Below, piece after piece: positions 55,231 through 64,000 of a DNA stretch of 64,000 nucleotides; positions within the stretch are counted from its first letter, which is position 1, and each line of letters begins with the position of its first letter. Both the position numbers and the translations under genes were made by a program. The notes beneath the pieces were generated by a model. It saw only the letters and a program-made list of their open reading frames with translations. It was not told the origin of the DNA and made no database searches. The DNA comes from Argentina anserina. Taxonomy: Eukaryota; Streptophyta; Magnoliopsida; Rosales; Rosaceae. Where the stretch lies: positions 744,001 to 808,000 of the forward strand of contig NW_026089419.1 in assembly GCF_933775445.1 (NCBI RefSeq), read 5' to 3'.

Positions 55231-58200
55231 AAAGATACTCAAACGAGAAATGAAAAGATACACAATTGGAATAGTAAATATACGCAAACGATGTAAAGAT
55301 ACACAATCGGAATAGTAAAGATACTCAGTTTGAAAGAAACACACTCCCACACTTGCAAAACTCTCAAATACAATTGAAACTCGCATCAGAAGCCTTACAG
55401 AAAGATACTCAAATGAGAAATGAAAAGATACACAATTGGAATAGTAAAGATACGCAAACGATGTAAAGATACTCAGTTTGAAAGAAACACACTCCCACAC
55501 TTGCAAAACTCTCAAATTAAATAGAAACTCGAATCAGAAGCCTTACAGAAAGATACTCAAATGAGAAATAAAAAGATACACAATTGGAATAGTAAAGATA
55601 CGCAAACGATGTAAAGATACACAATTGGAATAGTAAAGATACGCAAACGATGTAAAGATACTCAGTTTGAAAGAAACACACTCCCACACTTGCAAAACTC
55701 TCAAGTTCAATAGAAACTCGCATCAGAAGCCTTACAGAAAGATACTCAAACGAGAAATGAAAAGATACACAATTGGAATTGTAAAGATACGCAAACGATG
55801 TAAAGATACACAATTAGAATAGTAAAGATACGCAAACGATGTAAAGATACACAATTGGAATAGTAAAGATACGCAAACGATGTAAAGATACTCAGTTTGA
55901 AAGAAACACACTCCCACATTTGCAAAACTCTCAAATACAATAGAAACTCGCATCAGAAGCCTTACAGAAAGATACTCAAACGAGAAATGAAAAGATACAC
56001 AATTGGAATAGTAAAGATACGCAAACGATGTAAAGATACACAATTGGAATAGTAAAGATACGCAAACGATGTAAAGATACTCAGTTTGAAAGAAACACAC
56101 TCCCACACTTGCAAAACTCTCAAATTCAATAGAAACTCGCATCAAAAGCCTTACAGAAAGATACTGAAACGAGAAATGAAAAGATACACAATTGGAATTG
56201 TAAAGATACGCAAACGATGTAAAGATACACAATTGGAATAGTAAAGATACGCAAACGATGTAAAGATACACAATTGGAATAGTAAAGATACGCAAACGAT
56301 GTAAAGATACTCAGTTTGAAAGAAACACACTCCCACACTTGCAAAACTCTCAAATACAATAGAAACTCGCATCAGAAGCCTTACAGAAAGATACTCAAAC
56401 GAGAAATGAAAACATACACAATTGGAATAGTAAATATACGCAAACGATGTAAAGATACACAATCGGAATAGTAAAGATACTCAGTTTGAAAGAAACACAC
56501 TCCCACACTTGCAAAACTCTCAAATACAATTGAAACTCGCATCAGAAGCCTTACAGAAAAATACTCAAATGAGAAATGAAAAGATACACAATTGGAATAG
56601 TAAAGATACGCAAACGATGTAAAGATACTCAGTTTGAAAGAAACACACTCCCACACTTGCAAAACTCTCAAATTAAATAGAAACTCGCATCAGAAGCCTT
56701 ACAGAAAGATACTCAAATGAGAAATAAAAAGATACACAATTGGAATAGTAAAGATACGCAAACGATGTAAAGATACACAATTGGAATAGTAAAGATACGC
56801 AAACGATGTAAAGATACTCAGTTTGAAAGAAACACACTCCCACACTTGCAAAACTCTCAAGTTCAATAGAAACTCGCATCAGAAGCCTTACAGAAAGATA
56901 CTCAAACGAGAAATGAAAAGATACACAATTGGAATTGTAAAGATACGCAAACGATGTAAAGATACACAATTAGAATAGTAAAGATACGCAAACGATGTAA
57001 AGATACACAATTGGAATAGTAAAGATACGCAAACGATGTAAAGATACTCAGTTTGAAAGAAACACACTCCCACATTTGCAAAACTCTCAAATACAATAGA
57101 AACTCGCATCAGAAGCCTTACAGAAAGATACTCAAACGAGAAATGAAAAGATACACAATTGGAATAGTAAAGATACGCAAACGATGTAAAGATACACAAT
57201 TGGAATAGTAAAGATACGCAAACGATGTAAAGATACTCAGTTTGAAAGAAACACACTCCCACACTTGCAAAACTCTCAAATTCAATAGAAACTCGCATCA
57301 AAAGCCTTACAGAAAGATACTGAAACGAGAAATGAAAAGATACACAATTGGAATTGTAAAGATACGCAAACGATGTAAAGATACACAATTGGAATAGTAA
57401 AGATACGCAAACGATGTAAAGATACACAATTGGAATAGTAAAGATACGCAAACGATGTAAAGATACTCAGTTTGAAAGAAACACACTCCCACACTTGCAA
57501 AACTCTCAAATACAATAGAAACTCGCATCAGAAGCCTTACAGAAAGATACTCAAACGAGAAATGAAAACATACACAATTGGAATAGTAAATATACGCAAA
57601 CGATGTAAAGATACACAATCGGAATAGTAAAGATACTCAGTTTGAAAGAAACACACTCCCACACTTGCGAAACTCTCAAATTCAATAGAAACTCGCATCA
57701 GAAGCCTTACAGAAAGATACTCAAACGAGAAATGAAAAGATACACAATTGGAATAGTAAAGATACGCAAACGATCTAAAGATACTCAGTTTGAAAGAAAC
57801 ACACTCCCACACTTGCAAAACTCTCAAATACAATAGAAACTCGCATCAGAAGCCTTAAAGAAAGATACTCAAACGAGAAATGAAAAAATACACAATTGGA
57901 ATAGTAAAGATACGCAAACGATGTAAAGATACTCAGTTTGAAAGAAACACACTCCCACACTTGCAAAACTCTCAAATTGAATAGAAACTCGCATCAGAAG
58001 CCTTACAGAAAGATACTCAAACGAGAAATGAAAAGATACACAATTGGAATAGTAAATATACGCAAACGATGTAAAGATACACAATTGGAATAGTAAAGAT
58101 ACGCAAACGATGTAAAGATTCTCAGTTTGAAAGAAACACACTCCCACACTTGCAAAACTCTCAAATACAATAGAAACTCGCATCAGAAGCCTTACAGAAA

Positions 58201-60283
58201 GATACTCAAACGAGAAATGAAAAGATACACAATTGGAATAGTAAATATACGCAAACGATGTAAAGATACACAATCGGAATAGTAAAGATACTCAGTTTGA
58301 AAGAAACACACTCCCACACTTGCAAAACTCTCAAATTCAATAGAAACTCGCATAAGAAGCCTTACAGAAAGATACTCAAATGAGAAATAAAAAGATACAC
58401 AATTGGAATAGTAAAGATACGCAAACGATGTAAAGATACACAATTGGAATAGTAAAGATACGCAAACGATGTAAAGATACTCAGTTTGAAAGAAACACAC
58501 TCCCACACTTGCAAAACTCTCAAATTCAATAGAAACTCGCATCTGAAAGACTTACAGAAAGATACTCAAACGAGAAATGAAAAGATACACAATTGGAATA
58601 GTAAAGATACGCAAACGATGTAAAGATACACAATTGGAATAGTAAAGATACACAATTGGAATAGTAAAGATACGCAAACGATGTAAAGATACTCAGTTTG
58701 AAAGAAACACACTCCCACATTTGCAAAACTCTCAAATACAATAGAAACTCGCATCAGAAGCCTTACAGAAAGATACTCAAACGAGAAATGAAAAGATACA
58801 CAATTGGAATAGTAAAGATACGCAAACGATGTAAAGATACACAATTGGAATAGTAAAGATACGCAAACGATGTAAAGATACTCAGTTTGAAAGAAACACA
58901 CTCCCACACTTGCAAAACTCTCAAATACAATAGAAACTCGCATCAGAAGCCTTACAGAAAGATACTCAAACGAGAAATGAAAACATACACAATTGGAATA
59001 GTAAATATACGCAAACGATGTAAAGATACACAATCGGAATAGTAAAGATACTCAGTTTGAAAGAAACACACTCCCACACTTGCGAAACTCTCAAATTCAA
59101 TAGAAACTCGCATCAGAAGCCTTACAGAAAGATACTCAAACGAGAAATGAAAAGATACACAATTGGAATAGTAAATATACGCAAACGATGTAAAGATACA
59201 CAATCGGAATAGTAAAGTTACTCAGTTTGAAAGAAACACACTCCCACACTTGCAAAACTCTCAAATACAATAGAAACTCGCATCAGAAGCCTTACAGAAA
59301 GATACTCAAATGAGAAATGAAAAGATACACAATTGGAATAGTAAAGATACGCAAACGATGTAAAGATACTCAGTTTGAAAGAAACACACTCCCACACTTG
59401 CAAAACTCTCAAATTAAATAGAAACTCGCATCAGAAGCCTTACAGAAAGATACTCAAATGAGAAATAAAAAGATACACAATTGGAATAGTAAAGATACGC
59501 AAACGATGTAAAGATACACAATTGGAATAGTAAAGATACGCAAACGATGTAAAGATACTCAGTTTGAAAGAAACACACTCCCACACTGGCAAAACTCTCA
59601 AGTTCAATAGAAACTCGCATCAGAAGCCTTACAGAAAGATACTCAAACGAGAAATGAAAAGATACACAATTGGAATTGTAAAGATACGCAAACGATGTAA
59701 AGATACACAATTGGAATAGTAAAGATACGCAAACGATGTAAAGATACACAATTGGAATAGTAAAGATACGCAAACGATGTAAAGATACTCAGTTTGAAAG
59801 AAACACACTCCCACATTTGCAAAACTCTCAAATACAATAGAAACTCGCATCAGAAGCCTTACAGAAAGATACTCAAACGAGAAATGAAAAGATACACAAT
59901 TGGAATAGTAAAGATACGCAAACGATGTAAAGATACACAATTGGAATAGTAAAGATACGCAAACGATGTAAAGATACTCAGTTTGAAAGAAACACACTCC
60001 CACACTTGCAAAACTCTCAAATTCAATAGAAACTCGCATCAAAAGCCTTACAGAAAGATACTGAAACGAGAAATGAAAAGATACACAATTGGAATTGTAA
60101 AGATACGCAAACGATGTAAAGATACACAATTGGAATAGTAAAGATACGCAAACGATGTAAAGATACACAATTGGAATAGTAAAGATACGCAAACGATGTA
60201 AAGATACTCAGTTTGAAAGAAACACACTCCCACACTTGCAAAACTCTCAAATACAATAGAAACTCGCATCAGAAGCCTTACAG
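55231..60283 (+). repeat. 1156-bp higher-order repeat (6-mer), two tandem and one separated copy
   Basis: Complete copies are 55231-56386, 56387-57542 and 59128-60283. Monomers are 170, 148, 189, 230, 189 and 230, summing to 1156. Markers are CACAATCGG in the 170-mer, CTCAAGTTCAATAG, GGAATTGTAAAG in both 230-mers, CCCACATTTGC, ATCAAAAGCC and GATACTGAAACG. Between copies 2 and 3 lie 1585 bp (57543-59127) of 148/170/189-bp monomers with GATCTAAAG, ACTTGCGAAAC and AAGATTCTCAG variants. Confidence 0.9.
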
Positions 60284-60769
60284 AAAGATACTCAAACGAG
60301 AAATGAAAACATACACAATTGGAATAGTAAAGATACGCAAACGATCTAAAGATACTCAGTTTGAAAGAAACACACTCCCACACTTGCAAAACTCTCAAAT
60401 ACAATAGAAACTCGCATCAGAAGCCTTAAAGAAAGATACTCAAACGAGAAATGAAAAGATACACAATTGGAATAGTAAAGATACGCAAACGATGTAAAGA
60501 TACTCAGTTTGAAAGAAACACACTCCCACACTTGCAAAACTCTCAAATTGAATAGAAACTCGCATCAGAAGCCTTACAGAAAGATACTCAAACGAGAAAT
60601 GAAAAGATACACAATTGGAATAGTAAATATACGCAAACGATGTAAAGATACACAATTGGAATAGTAAAGATACGCAAACGATGTAAAGATTCTCAGTTTA
60701 AAAGAAACACACTCCCACACTTGCAAAACTCTCAAATTCAATAGAAACTCGCATCTGAAAGCCTTACAG

Positions 60770-61310
60770 AAAGATACTCAAACGAGAAATGAAAAGATAC
60801 ACAATTGGAATAGTAAAGATACGCAAACGATGTAAAGATACACAATTGGAATAGTAAAGATACGCAAACGATGTAAAGATACACAATTGAATAGTAAAGA
60901 TACGCAAATGATGTAAAGATACACAATTGGAATAGTAAAGATACGCAAACGATGTAAAGATACTCAGTTTGAAAGAAACACACTCCCACACTTGCAAAAC
61001 TCTCAAATTCAATAGAAACTCGCATCTGAAAGCCTTACAGAAAGATACTCAAACGAGAAATGAAAAGATACACAATTGGAATAGTAAAGATACGCAAACG
61101 ATGTAAAGATACACAATTGGAATAGTAAAGATACGCAAACGATGTAAAGATACACAATTGAATAGTAAAGATACGCAAATGATGTAAAGATACACAATTG
61201 GAATAGAAAAGATACGCAAACGATGTAAAGATACTCAGTTTGAAAGAAACACACTCCCACACTTGCAAAATTCTCAAATTCAATAGAAACTCGCATCAGA
61301 AGCCTTACAG
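60770..61310 (+). repeat. Two four-module monomers (271 and 270 bp)
   Basis: Monomers start at 60770 and 61041 and each has four 41-bp modules. The third module in each carries a one-base deletion (CACAATTGAATAG) and GCAAATGATG. Lengths fit 23+164-1+84, plus one for the CATCTGAAAG junction in the first. They show local spread of one module variant. Confidence 0.92.
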
Positions 61311-61621
61311 AAAGATACTCAAACGAGAAATGAAAAGATACACAATTGGAATAGTAAAGATACGCAAACGATGTAAAGATACACAATTGGAATAGTAAAG
61401 ATACGCAAACGATGTAAAGATACACAATTGGAATAGTAAAGATACGCAAACGATGTAAAGATACACAATTGAATAGTAAAGATACGCAAATGATGTAAAG
61501 ATACACAATTGGAATAGTAAAGATACGCAAACGATGTAAAGATACTCAGTTTGAAAGAAACACACTCCCACACTTGCAAAATTCTCAAATTCAATAGAAA
61601 CTCGCATCAGAAGCCTTACAG
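61311..61621 (+). repeat. Five-module monomer (311 bp)
   Basis: Five 41-bp modules lie between one head and one tail: 23+205-1+84 = 311. The fourth module carries the same one-base deletion and GCAAATGATG as its left neighbours, so the extra module was gained to the left of the marked one. Confidence 0.92.
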
Positions 61622-62466
61622 AAAGATACTCAAACGAGAAATGAAAAGATACACAATTGGAATAGTAAAGATACGCAAACGATGTAAAGATACACAATTG
61701 GAATAGTAAAGATACGCAAACGATGTAAAGATACTCAGTTTGAAAGAAACACACTCCAACACTTGCAAAACTCTCAAATACAATAGAAACTCGCATCAGA
61801 AGCCTTACAGAAAGATATTCAAACGAGAAATGAAAAGATACACAATTGGAATAGTAAATATACGCAAACGATGTAAAGATACACAATCAGAATAGTAAAG
61901 ATACTCAGTTTGAAAGAAACACACTCCCACACTTGCGAAACTCTCAAATTCAATAGAAACTCGCATCAGAAGCCTTACAGAAAGATACCCAAACGAGAAA
62001 TGAAAAGATACACAATTGGAATAGTAAAGATACGCAAACGATCTAAAGATACTCAGTTTGAAAGAAACACACTCCCACACTTGCAAAACTCTCAAATACA
62101 ATAGAAACTCGCATCAGAAGCCTTAAAGAAAGATACTCAAACGAGAAATGAAAAGATACACAATTGGAATAGTAAAGATACGCAAACGATGTAAAGATAC
62201 TCAGTTTGAAAGAAACACACTCCCACACTTGCAAAACTCTCAAATTGAATAGAAACTCGCATCAGAAGCCTTACAGAAAGATACTCAAACGAGAAATGAA
62301 AAGATACACAATTGGAATAGTAAATATACGCAAACGATGTAAAGATACACAATTGGAATAGTAAAGATACGCAAACGATGTAAAGATTCTCAGTTTGAAA
62401 GAAACACACTCCCACACTTGCAAAACTCTCAAATTCAATAGAAACTCGCATCTGAAAGCCTTACAG

Positions 62467-62818
62467 AAAGATACTCAAACGAGAAATGAAAAGATACACA
62501 ATTGGAATAGTAAAGATACGCAAACGATGTAAAGATACACAATTGGAATAGTAAAGATACGCAAACGATGTAAAGATACACAATTGAATAGTAAAGATAC
62601 GCAAATGATGTAAAGATACACAATTGGAATTGTAAAGATACGCAAACGATGTAAAGATACACAATTGGAATAGTAAAGATACGCAAACGATGTAAAGATA
62701 CACAATTGGAATAGTAAAGATACGCAAACGATGTAAAGATACTCAGTTTGAAAGAAACACACTCCCACACTTGCAAAACTCTCAAATACAATAGAAACTC
62801 GCATCAGAAGCCTTACAG
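62467..62818 (+). repeat. Six-module monomer (352 bp), longest in the window
   Basis: Six modules lie between head and tail: 23+246-1+84 = 352. The third module carries the CACAATTGAATAG deletion with GCAAATGATG; the fourth has GGAATTGTAAAG, a variant also found in the 1156-bp units. This monomer therefore looks like a recombinant of two module lineages. Confidence 0.92.
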
Positions 62819-62966
62819 AAAGATACTCAAACGAGAAATGAAAAGATACACAATTGGAATAGTAAAGATACGCAAACGATGTAAAGATACTCAGTTTGAA
62901 AGAAACACACTCCCACACTTGCAAAACTCTCAAATACAATAGAAACTCGCATCAGAAGCCTTACAG

Positions 62967-64000
62967 AAAGATACTCAAACGAGAAATGAAAAGATACACA
63001 ATTGGAATAGTAAATATACGCAAACGATGTAAAGATACACAATCGGAGTAGTAAAGATACTCAGTTTGAAAGAAACACACTCCCACACTTGCAAAACTCT
63101 CAAATTCAACAGAAACTCGCATCAGAAGCCTTACAGAAAGATACTCAAACGAGAAATGAAAAGATACACAATTGGAATAGTAAAGATACGCAAACGATGT
63201 AAAGATACTCAGTTTGGAAGAAACACACTCCCACACTTGCAAAACTCTCAAATACAATAGAAACTCGCATCAGAAGCCTTATAGAAAGATACTCATACGA
63301 GAAATGAAAAGATACACAATTGGAATAGTAGAGATACGCAAACGATGTAAAGATACACAATTGGAATAGTAAAGATACGCAAACCATGTAAAGATACACA
63401 ATTGGAATAGTAAAGATACGCAAACGATGTAAAGATACTCAGTTTGAAAGAAACACACTCCCACACTTGCAAAACTCTCAAATACAATAGAAACTCGCAT
63501 CAGAAGCCTTACAGAAAGATACTCAAACGAGAAATGAAAAGATACACAATTGGAATAGTAAATATACGCAAACGATGTAAAGATACACAATCGGAATAGT
63601 AAAGATACTCAGTTTGAAAGAAACACACTCCCACACTTGCAAAACACTCAAATTCAATAGAAACTCGCATCAGAAGCCTTACAGAAAGATACTCAAACGA
63701 GAAATGAAAAGATACACAATTGGAATAGTAAAGATACGCAAACGATGTAAAGATACACAATCGGAGTAGTAAAGATACTCAGTTTGAAAGAAACACACTC
63801 CCACACTTGCAAAACTCTCAAATTCAACAGAAACTCGCATCAGAAGCCTTACAGAAAGATACTCAAACGAGAAATGAAAAGATACACAATTGGAATAGTA
63901 AAGATACGCAAACGATGTAAAGATACTCAGTTTGGAAGAAACACACTCCCACACTTGCAAAACTCTCAAATACAATAGAAACTCGCATCAGAAGCCTTAT
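62967..64000 (+). repeat. 718-bp higher-order repeat (4-mer), one full copy and a partial one
   Basis: Copy 1 is 62967-63684 and copy 2 starts at 63685, cut by the window end. Monomers are 170, 148, 230 and 170, summing to 718. Shared markers are CACAATCGGAGTAG (63044 and 63762 for CGGAGTAG), AATTCAACAG, CAGTTTGGAAG and GCCTTAT before the third monomer; the window ends exactly in that GCCTTAT. The array therefore continues to the right. Confidence 0.88.

Larger units (their letters stand above)
4406..64000 (+). repeat. Tandem satellite array, 189-bp basic monomer
   Basis: Head-to-tail satellite fills the remaining 59.6 kb, roughly 320 monomers, with no inversion and no foreign insertion. The standard monomer in plus-strand order is: a 23-bp head (AAAGATACTCAAACGAGA...), a 41-bp module twice (22-mer AAAGATACACAATTGGAATA plus GT, then 19-mer AAAGATACGCAAACGATGT), and an 84-bp tail with CTCAGTTTGAAAG, ACACACTCCCACACTTGC, CTCTCAAATTCAATAG and ACTCGCATCAGAAGCC. 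23+82+84 = 189. Counted composition is A 88, T 36, C 35, G 30 (34% GC). The junction in the tail varies (CATCAGAAGCC, CATCTGAAAGCC, CATCAGAAAGCC, CATCCGGAAGCC, CATCCGAAAGCC), some forms adding one base. I do not recognise the family. A monomer close to a nucleosome repeat length fits a centromeric or pericentromeric satellite, but this is inference. Confidence 0.97.

Noticed and set aside
4410..63978. Dozens of minus-strand open frames of 60-257 codons encoding a Phe/Tyr/Leu/Cys-rich repeat protein
   Set aside because: They follow the satellite unit, break wherever a 148-, 170- or 190-bp monomer occurs, have no conserved start or end, and arise from the A-rich plus strand. No promoter or coding-type substitution pattern is visible.
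5764..63978. Plus-strand frames of about 64 codons beginning in the CTCAGTTTGAAAG segment
   Set aside because: They span one 148-bp monomer and its neighbour and occur only because that length leaves the frame open. No supporting signal.
4406..64000. CRISPR-like repeat array
   Set aside because: There are no unique spacers; every segment between repeats is itself repeated, and the setting is a plant genome.
4406..64000. CENP-B-box-like motif in the satellite
   Set aside because: I looked for the TTCG...CGGG pattern in the consensus and its complement and did not find it; plants are not expected to use this motif.

Overview
The window is plant nuclear DNA with two components: the 5' part of one LTR retrotransposon (1-4405, minus strand) and one uninterrupted tandem satellite array (4406-64000, about 59.6 kb, continuing past the right edge). 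The plant assignment rests on the retrotransposon: a Ty3/gypsy Gag-protease of the type seen in the Athila lineage, and a primer binding site matching plant tRNA-Asp. I see no host gene, tRNA, rRNA or other mobile element. I do not recognise the satellite and cannot name the species.

Retrotransposon, read on the minus strand: LTR of about 1565 bp (4405 down to 2841, termini TGAT...ATCA) with a palindromic TATA box; tRNA-Asp primer binding site (2838-2819); leader of about 750 bp; then a gag-pol frame open from ATG 2068 to the window edge (689 codons, no stop). The frame holds a Retrotrans_gag domain, a CCHC zinc knuckle and the retropepsin motif DLGAS. The rest of pol and the second LTR lie to the left, outside the window. 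The LTR abuts satellite DNA in mid-monomer, so the element appears to have inserted into the array.

Satellite: the standard monomer is 189 bp, 34% GC, strongly A-rich on the plus strand (47% A, 19% T) and always in the same orientation. It consists of nine A-tract-headed segments of 19-24 bp (mean 21.0 bp). Two of these, a 22-mer and a 19-mer, form a 41-bp module present in one to six copies per monomer. This gives length classes of 148, 189, 230, 270/271, 311 and 352 bp, plus 170 and 252 bp when an extra 22-mer lacks its 19-mer. Junction variants add one base.

Above the monomer level the array is a patchwork of higher-order repeats whose lengths can be rebuilt from these classes: 337 (2-mer), 718 (4-mer), 928, 929 and 970 (5-mers), 1156 (6-mer), 1896 (10-mer) and 2319 (12-mer) bp. 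Larger duplications of 4026, 4427 and 6177 bp are nested over them. Copies share private variants, which points to recent unequal exchange. The left 12 kb is the least regular; 16-57 kb holds most of the large repeats; 60.7-62.8 kb shows the largest module expansions.

The many minus-strand open frames in the array are by-products of base composition and of repeat lengths divisible by three. I do not annotate them as genes. The array is a good candidate for a centromeric or pericentromeric satellite; this is inferred from monomer length, higher-order structure and the nested Athila-like element, and the sequence alone does not show it.
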